This document shows positions 31,574 to 42,738 of a stretch of DNA of 64,000 nucleotides, piece after piece. Below the pieces are notes generated by a model. That model searched no databases. It saw nothing but the letters and a program-made list of their open reading frames with translations, and was not told the origin of the DNA. The translations under genes and the position numbers were made by a program. Origin of the DNA: Mycobacterium sp. 155 (lineage in GTDB: Bacteria; Actinomycetota; Actinomycetes; Mycobacteriales; Mycobacteriaceae); NCBI RefSeq assembly GCF_000373905.1, contig NZ_KB892705.1:1240001-1304000 (forward strand). Reading direction: 5' to 3'. How positions within the stretch are numbered: position 1 is the stretch's first letter; each line of letters begins with the position of its first letter.

Positions 31574-32503
31574 TCAAGCATGCTTAGTTATCGCAGCTGA
31601 CGCCGCGACGTTTCGGTAGTCGACGGCGGACTCGGTGTGCAGCGCGTCCATCAGCAGGTCACAGTGGTCGATCAGCCTGGCCCGCAACGGTGCGGCTCGC
31701 TCGGCGATATCCTGCTGGGCGCGGACGTATTCAGCACGGCCGGCTGGGGTTTCGATGGCGATCGGTGCAAAACCGAAGTCGCGCAGGTCGTAGGGGCTGG
31801 CCCGCATATCCACCGCCCGCGCGTCGGCAGCGAGTTCGAGCGCATCCATCACCAGCTCGGCGGCCAGCAGCGGGCCCAGCTTGTAGGCCCACTTGTAGCA
31901 GTCCATGGCCGCGTGAATACAGCCGGGCTGCTCGGTGCTGATCTGCGTTTCGCGGGTCAGCCGCTGGTCGTTGCGGGCGACGGCCGGTTCGGTGAAGAAC
32001 CGGAAAGCGTCGAAGTGGCTGCAGCGCAGCGGCATCGAGTCGACCACCGCGTCGGTTCCGGCAGCACCGAGCCGCAGCGGCACCTGGCCGTGCCGCTTCT
32101 CGTGTGCGCGGTACACCATCGCCCACTCGTGCAGGCCGAAACAGTTCAGCCGCGCCGGCCGGCTCGTGGTCGCGCGTAGCAGCCGCGCGACGAACCGCAC
32201 GGTCTCGGCGCGGGACTGCAGATGCTCGCGGGTGACACCGACACCGCCGGGAAGGCTGCCGTATCCGCTGGCCCCGAGATAACGCCGGGCTGTCAGCCCG
32301 TCCAGCACCACGCCGAATCCCGGATGCCAGCGGCGCAGCTGGCGCGGCCGCAGGCTGTAGTAGGTGAACAGGAAGTCCCACACCGGATGGGCCTGGCCCT
32401 GTTCCCGGCGGCGCAGGTGCGGGGTCAGGAAACCGTCGACCCGGTCGCGGTGACGACGTTCCCGGTCGGTCCAGTCCTGCTCGTCGAGCACCGATTCAGA
32501 CAC
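31574..32503 (-). CDS. Conserved actinobacterial protein often labelled 3-methyladenine DNA glycosylase
   Basis: A 309-residue cytosolic protein. Sequence blocks such as HPVWDFLFTYYSLRPRQLRRWHPGFG, LNCFGLHEWAMVYR and CIHAAMDCYKWAYKLGP are conserved among actinobacteria, and public annotation often calls it a 3-methyladenine DNA glycosylase. I see no helix-hairpin-helix and no AAG-type active site, so the enzymatic name is not supported by what is visible. It starts with ATG at 32503 and overlaps the end of the upstream membrane gene by 8 bp, which suggests a functional link with the CBS/DUF21 pair rather than with DNA repair. Confidence 0.7.
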   Translation of the reverse strand: MSESVLDEQDWTDRERRHRDRVDGFLTPHLRRREQGQAHPVWDFLFTYYSLRPRQLRRWHPGFGVVLDGLTARRYLGASGYGSLPGGVGVTREHLQSRAETVRFVARLLRATTSRPARLNCFGLHEWAMVYRAHEKRHGQVPLRLGAAGTDAVVDSMPLRCSHFDAFRFFTEPAVARNDQRLTRETQISTEQPGCIHAAMDCYKWAYKLGPLLAAELVMDALELAADARAVDMRASPYDLRDFGFAPIAIETPAGRAEYVRAQQDIAERAAPLRARLIDHCDLLMDALHTESAVDYRNVAASAAITKHA

Positions 32504-33554
32504 GGTGGGTTCCGTCGCGCACGGTACCGACGAGATCCTCTACGAGGTCTTCCAGCGCGACCATCGCCGTGACGGCGCCGCCGGCCGCATCATCGGTGAC
32601 GAGGGCCAGGTGGCTGTTGCTGCGCCGCAGCCGCGACAGCGCGTCGGGCAGCGGTAGGGAGGCGGGCACTTGTGGCAGTGGCCGCACCATGGATACGTCG
32701 AGCACGGCGTCGGGGTCGTTGACCTCCGGAAGAACATCCTTGATGTGCAGGTAGCCGATGAATTCCCCGAACGAATCGGCCACCGGGAAACGGGAGTAGC
32801 CGGTCTCGGTGAGTGCCTGCTCGACGGCGCCGACCGTCGGTCCCGAGCCTGGGGCGGCGACGCGAATGGCATGCATCTCCTGCAGCGGCATCGCGACGTC
32901 GGACACTTTCCGGGTCCGGGTCTGCAGCGCCCGGGTCAGGCGGAGGTGCTCCTCGGCATCCAGCAGGCCCTCCGACAGGGATTCAGCAATCATCTCCGAC
33001 AGTTCGGAGGTAGAGACTGCGGATTCCAGCTCGTCGCGAGTCTCGACCCGGAACAGCTGAAGTGTGGCGTTGGCGCACCAGTTGTAGAACGCGATGAACG
33101 GCCGGGCTGCGCGGATGTAGACCAGATAGGTCGGGATCAGCAGCATGGCCGCTGATTCAGGGCCGGCGATCGCGATGTTCTTCGGCACCATCTCGCCCAG
33201 CAGCACATGCAGCGTCACGACGATCGCCAGCGACACCACGAACGAGACCGTGTGCAGCACAGTGTCGGACACCCCGACCAGCTCGAATGGTTTGGACAGC
33301 AGATGGGCGACCGCGGGTTCGCCCACGCGGCCCAGCAGGATCGAACACACCGTGATGCCCAGCTGTGAGCCCGCCAGCATCAGCGACAGGTTCTCGCCCG
33401 CCCGGATCACGGTCACCGCACTGCGTTTGCCCTGCTCGGCCAGCGCCTGCAACCGGTCCCGGCGGGCCGAGATGAGGGAGAATTCCGAAGCCACGAAGAA
33501 CGCGTTGGCGGCCAGCAGCAACATCGTGAGCAGCACGCCGAAGACATCACCCAC
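32496..33554 (-). CDS. CNNM/DUF21-CBS membrane protein (Rv1841c-like)
   Basis: A 352-residue protein with an N-terminal DUF21 (CNNM-type) domain of about four helices ([52 protein letters not shown]), followed by two CBS motifs (about residues 220-345). It lacks the CorC/HlyC C-terminal domain of its partner. Family knowledge: divalent cation (magnesium or cobalt) efflux or regulation in the membrane. It starts with GTG at 33554 and overlaps the upstream paralogue by 8 bp. The two are unequal paralogues and may form a heterodimer. Confidence 0.92.
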   Translation of the reverse strand: MGDVFGVLLTMLLLAANAFFVASEFSLISARRDRLQALAEQGKRSAVTVIRAGENLSLMLAGSQLGITVCSILLGRVGEPAVAHLLSKPFELVGVSDTVLHTVSFVVSLAIVVTLHVLLGEMVPKNIAIAGPESAAMLLIPTYLVYIRAARPFIAFYNWCANATLQLFRVETRDELESAVSTSELSEMIAESLSEGLLDAEEHLRLTRALQTRTRKVSDVAMPLQEMHAIRVAAPGSGPTVGAVEQALTETGYSRFPVADSFGEFIGYLHIKDVLPEVNDPDAVLDVSMVRPLPQVPASLPLPDALSRLRRSNSHLALVTDDAAGGAVTAMVALEDLVEDLVGTVRDGTHRV

Positions 33555-34920
33555 GATTTTCGTCCCCCTGTTCAGAGCGCCGGCCCAGTGCGGTCAGCTC
33601 GAGCAGGTCGATGCGACGGCCGTCCATGCGGACCACTGTCGCCAGCCAACGCGCCGGCTCGTCGGTCGGGTGGTCCGGGTCGAACGCGGCCAGCTCGACG
33701 GCTTCGCCGGTCTCCGGAATGTGGCCGAGCTCCTGCAGCAAGAGACCGCCGATTGTCTCGTACTCACCCTCGGGGGCACGGAACCCAGTCTCAGCCGCGA
33801 CCTCGTCGATGCGTAGCAGACCCGAGACCTGCCAGCCGCGGCCCGCCGGCACTACATCCGGCGTCGCGTCGTCGTGCTCGTCACGCACATCGCCGACGAT
33901 CTCTTCGATCAGGTCCTCGACGGTCACCATGCCCGCGGTGCCGCCGTACTCGTCGACGACCAGCGCGGTCTGAAGTCCGTTGGCGCGTATCTGGGCCATC
34001 ACCGCGTCGCCGTCGAGCGTCGAGGGAACCCTTGCGACGGGCAGGGCCAGCGCGGCCAGCCGGATCCGGGCGCGTTCGTCCCGCGGGACAGTGAAGATCT
34101 GTTTGATGTGCACGACGCCGATGGTCTCGTCGAGGTCGCCTTCGACGATCGGAAAGCGTGAGTAGCCGGTGCGTATAGCGAGCTCCAGCAGGTCGGCGAC
34201 CGTTTCGTGGGCCTCCAGTGCTTCGATCTTGGACCGCGGCGTCATGAGTTCCTCGGCGGTGCGCTCGCCGAACCGCAACGACCGATCCACCAGCAGCGCT
34301 GTGGTCGGGTCGAGGGAGCCGCTGCGGGCCGAATTGCGCACCAGCGACATCAGTTCCTGGGCGGAACGCGCCGATCGGAGTTCCTCCGCGGGTTCGATGC
34401 CCAGCCGGCGCAGGATCCAGTTCGCGGTGCCGTTGGTCACGCGGATGACAGGAGTGAACACCGTCGAGAACAGCACCTGGAACGGCGCCGCGGCGCGGGC
34501 CGTCGGAACAGGGCGGGCCACCGCGAGATTCTTCGGAACCAGCTCGCCGAACACCATCGACAGCGAGGTCGCGATCAGTATGGCGAAGAACAGCGACAGG
34601 CCACCGGCGATGTTGGCAGGGATTCCCAGCGCGTCCAGCCCGGGCCGGACCAGCCGTCCGACGACGGGTTCCGCGAGATAACCGGTAGCCAGCGTGGTGA
34701 TCGAGATGCCGACCTGGGCGCCGGAAAGCTGGAAAGACAGGGTCCGGTGGGCGCGCCGAACCAGCTGGTCGCGGCGGTCACCGCTGCGGGCGTTGGCCTC
34801 GACGGTGCTGCGTTCCAGGGCGGTCAGCGCGAACTCGGCGGCGACGAACACGGCAGTGCCCACGGTCAGCAGCACGATCGCCAGGATCGAGAGCAGCGAA
34901 TAGACCAGCTCGGGGCTCAT
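33547..34920 (-). CDS. CNNM/DUF21-CBS-CorC membrane protein (Rv1842c-like)
   Basis: A 457-residue protein: DUF21 domain with helices at residues about 8-190 ([45 protein letters not shown]), a CBS pair (about 215-345) with [23 protein letters not shown] and [25 protein letters not shown], then a C-terminal CorC_HlyC domain (about 360-440). Orthologue of Rv1842c. Expected role: membrane transport or homeostasis of divalent cations. It is the first full gene of a three-gene overlapping unit (8-bp overlaps). A 47-codon frame overlaps its start codon. Confidence 0.93.
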   Translation of the reverse strand: MSPELVYSLLSILAIVLLTVGTAVFVAAEFALTALERSTVEANARSGDRRDQLVRRAHRTLSFQLSGAQVGISITTLATGYLAEPVVGRLVRPGLDALGIPANIAGGLSLFFAILIATSLSMVFGELVPKNLAVARPVPTARAAAPFQVLFSTVFTPVIRVTNGTANWILRRLGIEPAEELRSARSAQELMSLVRNSARSGSLDPTTALLVDRSLRFGERTAEELMTPRSKIEALEAHETVADLLELAIRTGYSRFPIVEGDLDETIGVVHIKQIFTVPRDERARIRLAALALPVARVPSTLDGDAVMAQIRANGLQTALVVDEYGGTAGMVTVEDLIEEIVGDVRDEHDDATPDVVPAGRGWQVSGLLRIDEVAAETGFRAPEGEYETIGGLLLQELGHIPETGEAVELAAFDPDHPTDEPARWLATVVRMDGRRIDLLELTALGRRSEQGDENRG

Positions 34921-35060
34921 CGGGTGCTCGCCAGGGGAGCGCCGGGCAATGAGCCCGGCCGACTAGTAGAGGGGTCGCCTGTGTCGGCGTCCGACGATGT
35001 CTGCTGTTCCGCGGAGAAGGCCGGTTCAGAACCGGAGGCCTCAGCGGGCGCCTGCGGCAC
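34917..35060 (-). CDS. Possible small ORF coupled to the Rv1842c-like gene
   Basis: A 47-residue frame from GTG at 35060 (GAAAGGG six bases upstream could be a ribosome site) to a TGA that overlaps the ATG of the CNNM gene as ATGA. The product would be hydrophilic and rich in Pro, Ala, Ser and Glu ([15 protein letters not shown]). GC at third positions is about 70%, somewhat lower than real neighbours. It could be a translational leader, a small protein or chance. Confidence 0.3.
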   Translation of the reverse strand: MPQAPAEASGSEPAFSAEQQTSSDADTGDPSTSRPGSLPGAPLASTR

Positions 35061-35153
35061 GTGAACCCTTTCGGTCGGTTGGCGCAGCGAGATCTGGCCA
35101 GCAGTGAATGCGATAGGCGTCCATCTTATCGCGGCTGCCGATGGTCGGCTGCG

Positions 35154-38113
<2,960 letters not shown>

Positions 38114-38129
38114 GCAGCAGCCTTTCGTT

Positions 38130-38147
38130 GTTTTGTTGTTGCAAAAC
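38130..38147. promoter_or_regulatory. Inverted repeat upstream of gnd1
   Basis: Perfect GTTTTG-TTGTTG-CAAAAC repeat, 17 bp before the gnd1 start codon. Its AT-rich arms stand out in this GC-rich setting and could be an operator or the hairpin of a 5' leader. No regulator is identified. Confidence 0.4.
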
Positions 38148-38183
38148 GTAATTCTGTCTGCGGTGCGATCCCGGATAGCAGTC

Positions 38184-39158
38184 TTAACCGGTGAACAGCC
38201 GGCGCAGTTCGGTCAACCAGGGTACAGCCACCGCGACGGTGGGTATGACGAGGACGGCGACCGCAGTCAGGTATGCGGTCACGGCGAGTGGCACGCTGTT
38301 GGGTTTTCCGCCGAGCCGACGCACGCGGATCACCGTCGTCGGTCCGCCCGCAGCCAGCGCCCCCGAAGGGGTGCTGCCCGAGGCGCACACTACCAGGGCG
38401 CGCGCCAGCGGCGTGGGCCCGGCTGCGCGCACCGCAGCATCGTCGGCTAGGAGTTCGATCAGCAGCCGGACCGCGTCGAGTGCGCTGCCACTACGGACGA
38501 ACCGGGGGAATGCGGCGTGCACCGCGGTGAACATCTCCAGCACCAGATCGTGGCGGGCCCGTAAGTGTGCTCGCTCATGGGTGATGATGGCGGCGATCTC
38601 ACTGTCGCACAGCGTGGTCAAAGTGCCCTCGCTGACCACCACGCGACTGCGCACGCCTGGCAGACAGTAGGCCAGCGGCTGGGGGACATCGAGGATGCGA
38701 AGGCCGGCGCGCTCGAGCGGGAGCGACGCACCGGCAGAGGTGCAGAGATGCGGTGGTAGCCCGTCGCGCGATTTGCCGAGCAGGTCGACCATCATGCGGT
38801 GGTACGCGCGCCTGCGTCGGGTGGCGATGGCAACCCGCAGCACGGCGAGGCACAGTCGGGCGCCGATGAACAGGGTGACGGTGAACACCACGACGTAGGT
38901 CAGCCAGAGCGGCCAGCCCAGTGCGTCAATCTCCCCGGTCACGGTGGCCGTCGGACGTCCGTCGGGGCCGGGCACGAACAGCCTGCTGGCGATGGCGATT
39001 CCGGCCGAGAATGCCGACAGCACGGCAGCCAGCGCGATGGACTGCCACAACACGATCGCCGCGCGTGGTGCGCGCAGTGGCCAGGACGCTCGCGCCAGCA
39101 TCGCGGGCACTGGTCCAACCAGAGCCAGCGCGACGAGGGTGAAGGCCAGCGCGGACAC
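38184..39158 (-). CDS. M56-family (BlaR1-like) membrane metalloprotease
   Basis: A 324-residue protein like Rv1845c. It has about four to five membrane helices and a zinc motif HERAH in ITHERAHLRARHD (family H-E-x-x-H), with further zinc ligands likely in the ELLADDAAV segment. There is no C-terminal penicillin-binding sensor domain, unlike staphylococcal BlaR1. Family knowledge: it probably cleaves or controls the adjacent BlaI-type repressor in response to cell-wall or respiratory stress. It starts with GTG at 39158 14 bp after the blaI stop; the order is blaI then this gene. Confidence 0.9.
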   Translation of the reverse strand: MSALAFTLVALALVGPVPAMLARASWPLRAPRAAIVLWQSIALAAVLSAFSAGIAIASRLFVPGPDGRPTATVTGEIDALGWPLWLTYVVVFTVTLFIGARLCLAVLRVAIATRRRRAYHRMMVDLLGKSRDGLPPHLCTSAGASLPLERAGLRILDVPQPLAYCLPGVRSRVVVSEGTLTTLCDSEIAAIITHERAHLRARHDLVLEMFTAVHAAFPRFVRSGSALDAVRLLIELLADDAAVRAAGPTPLARALVVCASGSTPSGALAAGGPTTVIRVRRLGGKPNSVPLAVTAYLTAVAVLVIPTVAVAVPWLTELRRLFTG

Positions 39159-39172
39159 GCCGTAAGTCTCCC

Positions 39173-39589
39173 TCAGGAGATGCCGGAATTGCCAGCAGGT
39201 GGAGGGATTCGGTCCTCGCTCTCCAGCTCGGCGAGGGCGCGGCGTAGGGCTTCGGCTTCGTCTGCGCCGACACGTTCGACGAAATTAACGAGTGCGGCTT
39301 GACGGCTACCGGAGTCCGCGGCCTGATCAAGGGCATCGACCATGAGACCGGCGACCAGCTCATCGCGGCCGTGGGTGGGCGCATAGCGATGCGCCCGATC
39401 GTCACGATGCTGCACAACGAGGTTCTTCTTGGCGAGTCGTTGCAGTACGGTCATGATCGTGGTGTAGGCCAAGTCGCGGCGGGCGGCCAGCGCCTCGTGG
39501 ACTTGGCGAACCGTTTGGGGTTCGGGTGCAGACCACAGGTGGTCCATAACCTCGCGCTCCAGCTCCCCGAGGCGCGTCAGTTTGGCCAT
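39173..39589 (-). CDS. blaI: BlaI-family transcriptional repressor
   Basis: A 138-residue winged-helix protein like Rv1846c. Family features: LGELEREVMDHLWSAPEPQTVRQVHEAL, then RDLAYTTIMTVLQRLAKKNLV with the DNA recognition helix. The C-terminal part is the dimer domain (residues about 80-138). Known relatives repress beta-lactamase and, in mycobacteria, also ATP synthase and cell-wall genes; BlaR1-type cleavage inactivates them. ATG at 39589, upstream of which the divergent 223-bp region also holds the IdeR box of the gene on the other strand. Confidence 0.92.
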   Translation of the reverse strand: MAKLTRLGELEREVMDHLWSAPEPQTVRQVHEALAARRDLAYTTIMTVLQRLAKKNLVVQHRDDRAHRYAPTHGRDELVAGLMVDALDQAADSGSRQAALVNFVERVGADEAEALRRALAELESEDRIPPPAGNSGIS

Positions 39590-39623
39590 GTTCCGTTCAC
39601 TCTCCTGAGCAGTAAAACCAGGG

Positions 39624-39640
39624 TACTACGGGGTTACTAC
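39624..39640. promoter_or_regulatory. Direct TACTAC repeats upstream of blaI
   Basis: TACTAC at 39624-39629 and again at 39635-39640, one turn of DNA apart, about 35 bp upstream of the blaI start. They might be part of a BlaI or other operator; an inverted arrangement, which BlaI sites normally need, is not clear here. Confidence 0.2.
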
Positions 39641-39767
39641 CGCGTGTCGTATCGATTCTTCGGTGGCCTGCGTATGGCGGTTTTCGGGCGGTTAGCCCAA
39701 GGTCAGCGCACGTTCTGTGAGGCCTGTGAAACCAGTCACAGGTACTGGCCCATGGTCACCAAATAGA

Positions 39768-39786
39768 TATAGTAAGGCTAACCTAA
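39768..39786 (+). promoter_or_regulatory. IdeR (iron box) site
   Basis: TATAGTAAGGCTAACCTAA agrees at 15 of 19 positions with the mycobacterial IdeR consensus TTAGGTTAGGCTAACCTAA; the right half is perfect. It stands 27 bp upstream of the start codon at 39813 and should confer repression by iron-loaded IdeR. Confidence 0.8.
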
Positions 39787-39812
39787 CTCATTTGGGAGCC
39801 TTGGGAGGTGTC

Positions 39813-40583
39813 ATGACGGTCGTGGTCGAAGACCCGCTGATCGCGGGTATGGCCATCAGGCGGACGCTGCCGCTGCATCAATCCAGTCGACGCTTGCGTG
39901 AGCTGTATCCGGAGTGTCCGCGGGTTTACGGCGTGGCCGTGATGCGGGACTTGTCGCGGCGGCGGTGGTGGCCTCTGGCCGAGGCTCTCACGGCCGATCG
40001 GCTGCAGCGCATGTTCGACGCGGCCATTGCCGAAACGGACAACCGTGCGGCTGTGACGCAACAATTGGCGGCAACGTTGGCACACGTGGTCGTCGGCCGG
40101 GTGGTACCGCTTCTGGTGTTGGAGGGCCGGGCCTGGGACACGGGGCTGGAGAACCTCTGGGTGCACGTCGACTCGGAGGGGGCCATCGACTGGGTCGGAG
40201 TGGTCGACCCGATCCTTCGGGCGCTGCCCGACGACGCCTACTTCAGCGGCCGGCAGGCCCGTATTGCCGACTCGGCACGCGACGGCATCGTGGCGCTGCC
40301 CAACGAGGCCGCGCTGACCACCTGGGTGGCGCATCGCAGTCACCGCGCACTGGAACCGCTGTTCGATCGACTGATCGAGATCAGTGGCGCTGCCATATCG
40401 GGTGTGGCCATGTGGCACATGGTCGGAGCTGCGGTCGTCGGCGCCGCTACGCAGGTGCCGCTGCTGGCGGGATCCAGTGAGCTCGTCAGCATGCGGAGGG
40501 GTCAAGCAGTGCTGGATGCGCTGGCAGGGTTCGGGTTGCCGGTTCGTGGCGCCGGGCGGGCGGGGAAGGTCTTGCTTAATTAG
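39813..40583 (+). CDS. Iron-regulated conserved protein of unknown function
   Basis: A 256-residue protein. The ATG at 39813 is preferred over an earlier in-frame start (39717) because the IdeR box and a GGGAGG ribosome site lie directly before it. The protein is mostly helical with WPLAEALTADRLQRMFDAAIAE and a central LWVHVDSEGAIDWVG segment. Its length and layout suggest a relative of FhuF-like siderophore-iron reductases, but it has only one cysteine (PECP) and no C-terminal iron-sulfur cluster motif, so that assignment is weak. IdeR control suggests a role in iron acquisition or use. A second iron box overlaps its stop codon. Confidence 0.75.
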   Translation: MTVVVEDPLIAGMAIRRTLPLHQSSRRLRELYPECPRVYGVAVMRDLSRRRWWPLAEALTADRLQRMFDAAIAETDNRAAVTQQLAATLAHVVVGRVVPLLVLEGRAWDTGLENLWVHVDSEGAIDWVGVVDPILRALPDDAYFSGRQARIADSARDGIVALPNEAALTTWVAHRSHRALEPLFDRLIEISGAAISGVAMWHMVGAAVVGAATQVPLLAGSSELVSMRRGQAVLDALAGFGLPVRGAGRAGKVLLN

Positions 40584-40598
40584 GGCAGGCTTGCCTAT
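40580..40598 (+). promoter_or_regulatory. IdeR (iron box) site upstream of the MrsI locus
   Basis: TTAGGGCAGGCTTGCCTAT matches the IdeR consensus at 14 of 19 positions and is nearly palindromic. It starts inside the stop codon of the preceding gene and overlaps the TATTAT -10-like element (40596-40601) of the proposed small RNA. Confidence 0.75.
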
Positions 40599-40606
40599 TA
40601 TTTAGT

Positions 40607-40705
40607 GACAAGCTAACGGACCGTGCCGGAGTCCTGAGGGCTGCAGAGACCCCCGGTCCGCTCGAAGGGCGGGTCCCGCGTGTAGCGCGGGACCCGCCCG
40701 CTCCT
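40607..40705 (+). ncRNA. mrsI: Iron-responsive small RNA, MrsI-like
   Basis: The 154-bp gap between an iron-regulated gene and the Rv1847-like thioesterase holds an IdeR box, a TATTAT -10 element, and a likely transcript start near 40607-40608 (ending about 40705 after a strong hairpin). In M. tuberculosis the IdeR-controlled small RNA MrsI (ncRv11846) lies in exactly this place, between Rv1846c and Rv1847 on the plus strand. An internal hairpin (GGACCG, 40618-40623, with CGGTCC, 40654-40659) plus the terminator support a structured RNA. MrsI is known to lower expression of nonessential iron-containing proteins during iron shortage. Identity is by position and control elements, not by alignment. 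Confidence 0.75.
40667..40699 (+). terminator. Rho-independent-type hairpin of the small RNA locus
   Basis: A perfect 14-bp GC-rich stem (40667-40680 with 40686-40699) and TGTAG loop, followed by GCTCCTTTG. Strong terminator for the MrsI-like RNA and insulation of the thioesterase gene. Confidence 0.85.
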
Positions 40706-40737
40706 TTGCGGCGGTTCACCGTGTAGACACGAGGACT

Positions 40738-41142
40738 GTGACCACAAGCGTGCCCGAGGATCTGGTTAGAGGATTCGACAACGAGATCGGACTGAAGTTC
40801 GTCGACCTCAGTCCTGACGGCGGTCAGGCACAGCTGAACATCACCGAGAAGCTGTTGCAGCCGTGGGGAATCACGCACGGCGGCGTCTATTGCACGATCA
40901 TCGAGAGCCTTGCCAGCGTGTCTGCCCACATCTGGCTGTCCGAACACGGCGGCGGGACGGTGGTGGGCGTCAACAACAACACCGACTTCTTGCGCGCGAT
41001 CGGATCCGGCACCGTCACGGCGGTTTCCACGCCGATCCACAGAGGCCGCCGCCAACAGCTCTGGCTGGTCACCATCACCGACGAGAACCACAAGCCGGTC
41101 GCGCGCGGCCAGGTACGGCTGCAGAACCTTCCGCCCGAGTAG
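40738..41142 (+). CDS. PaaI-type hotdog thioesterase (Rv1847-like)
   Basis: A 134-residue hotdog-fold protein. Family signature is HGGVYCTIIESLASVSAHIWL, with the active-site region preceded by LLQPWGITHGG, and VNNNTDFLRAIGSGTVTAVSTPIHRGRR. Orthologue of Rv1847. It hydrolyses acyl-CoA; the substrate is not predictable. GTG at 40738 with GAGG seven bases upstream. The urease genes that follow Rv1847 in M. tuberculosis are not present here; ndh follows instead. Confidence 0.92.
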   Translation: MTTSVPEDLVRGFDNEIGLKFVDLSPDGGQAQLNITEKLLQPWGITHGGVYCTIIESLASVSAHIWLSEHGGGTVVGVNNNTDFLRAIGSGTVTAVSTPIHRGRRQQLWLVTITDENHKPVARGQVRLQNLPPE

Positions 41143-41209
41143 TCCGCGCACGGTGTACAGAGACAGCCAGGCCACCTGGCGAGGTGACCGGCTGTCTACC
41201 GGCTCGATG

Positions 41210-42583
41210 CTAGGAGGCTGCCTTCTCGGTCTCTTTGGCCGACGCGGCGATTTCCTCGAGTTCCTCGATCCTGGTTCTGGCGTAGGCCTGCTGCTCGGTG
41301 ATGGTGAGCTGCCCGCGCTGGCGGCTCAGGAACGTCACCGCCCAGGACATCAGGGTCGCGACCTTCGTCTTGAAGCCCACGAGGTAGATCAGGTGTAGAC
41401 CTAGCCAGGCCAGCCAGGCGAAGAACCCGCTGAACTCGAGCTTGCCGATCTTGGCGACGGCGTTCCACTTCGAGACCGTGGCCATCGAGCCCTTGTCGAA
41501 GTATTTGAACGGCGTCCGGATCTTCGGGCTGGTGCCGTCGACCTCGCGCTTGATCAACTTGGCTGCGTAACGCCCACCCTGGATCGCGCCCTGTGCCATA
41601 CCCGGTACGCCGTCCACCGCCGCCATGTCGCCGACGACGAAAACATTGGGGTACCCCGGGATGGTCAGATCGGGCAACACCTTGACCCGTCCGGCCCGGT
41701 CCAGCTCCACGCCGCACTGGGCGGCCAGATCCTCACCGAGCGGGCTGGCTGAAACCCCGGCCGACCACACCTTGCAGGCCGAGTCGATTCGGCGGAGGCT
41801 GCCGTCTTTGTCCTTGATGGTGATGCCGTTTCGATCGACATCGGTGACCATGGCGTTGAGCTGGATCTCGACGCCCATCTTCTCCAAACGGGCTTTGGCC
41901 CGCTGGCCGAGCTTCTCACCCATGGGCGGCAGCACGGCGGGCGCAGCGTCGAGCAGGATGACGTGCGCCTCGGTGGGGTCGATGAGACGGAAACTGCCCT
42001 TGAGTGTCTGGTCGGCGAGTTCCTGGATCTGGCCGGCCATCTCGACACCGGTGGGGCCGGCGCCGACGACGATGAACGTGAGCAATTTCTTGCGCCGCTC
42101 GGGGTCGCTCGACCGCTCGGCCTGCTCGAACGCGCCGAGGATGCGCCCACGCAACTCAAGGGCGTCATCGATGGACTTCATCCCGGGTGCGAACTCGGCG
42201 AAATGGTCGTTGCCGAAGTAGGACTGTCCGGCGCCCGCGGCGATGATCAGGCTGTCGTACGGCGTTGTATAGGTGTGCCCGAGCAGCATCGAGTCGACGG
42301 TCTGCTTCTCCAGGTCGATATGGGTCACGTCACCCAGCAGAACCTGCACGTTGTGCTGCTTGCGCAGGATCAGGCGGGTGGGCGGGGCGATCTCACCTTC
42401 CGAGATGATGCCGGTGGCCACCTGGTACAGCAGCGGCTGGAACAGGTGGTGAGTCGTGCGCGCGATCAATTTGATGTCGACGTCGGCATGCCTGAGGGCC
42501 TGCGCGGCGTTCAAACCACCAAAACCCGACCCGATGATAACGACCTTATGCCGATCCGATGCCGTAGCTACGGGATCGCTCAT
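41210..42583 (-). CDS. ndh: Type II NADH dehydrogenase
   Basis: A 457-residue single-subunit respiratory enzyme, orthologue of Rv1854c. FAD motif VVIIGSGFGGLNAAQAL and NADH motif FIVVGAGPTGVEMAGQI are intact, and the C-terminal region contains a membrane-binding helical segment (FSGFFAWLAWLGLHLIYLVGF). It transfers electrons from NADH to menaquinone without pumping protons. ATG at 42583. The acidic C-terminal tail (ASAKETEKAAS) is usual for mycobacterial Ndh. Confidence 0.97.
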   Translation of the reverse strand: MSDPVATASDRHKVVIIGSGFGGLNAAQALRHADVDIKLIARTTHHLFQPLLYQVATGIISEGEIAPPTRLILRKQHNVQVLLGDVTHIDLEKQTVDSMLLGHTYTTPYDSLIIAAGAGQSYFGNDHFAEFAPGMKSIDDALELRGRILGAFEQAERSSDPERRKKLLTFIVVGAGPTGVEMAGQIQELADQTLKGSFRLIDPTEAHVILLDAAPAVLPPMGEKLGQRAKARLEKMGVEIQLNAMVTDVDRNGITIKDKDGSLRRIDSACKVWSAGVSASPLGEDLAAQCGVELDRAGRVKVLPDLTIPGYPNVFVVGDMAAVDGVPGMAQGAIQGGRYAAKLIKREVDGTSPKIRTPFKYFDKGSMATVSKWNAVAKIGKLEFSGFFAWLAWLGLHLIYLVGFKTKVATLMSWAVTFLSRQRGQLTITEQQAYARTRIEELEEIAASAKETEKAAS

Positions 42584-42738
42584 TCACTGCTCCTCGCCGA
42601 CGTTTGGCTTTCAATAGAATCAATCAATACAACCGACAGGGTAGTCCGCAGCCTTCCCATCAGCTCGGTGAGATAGCTCATGGCACCGACTGTTTACCCT
42701 GATGTCGACGGTTCGAATGCTTCGCCGACGCTGGTATT

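Noticed and set aside
39813..40583. Confident FhuF ferric reductase call
   Set aside because: No C-terminal cysteine cluster; only iron control and size agree.
42585..42600. TGCTCCTCGC upstream of ndh, resembling the repeat core
   Set aside because: Only the first ten bases match the 16-base core and there is no repetition, so it is probably chance.
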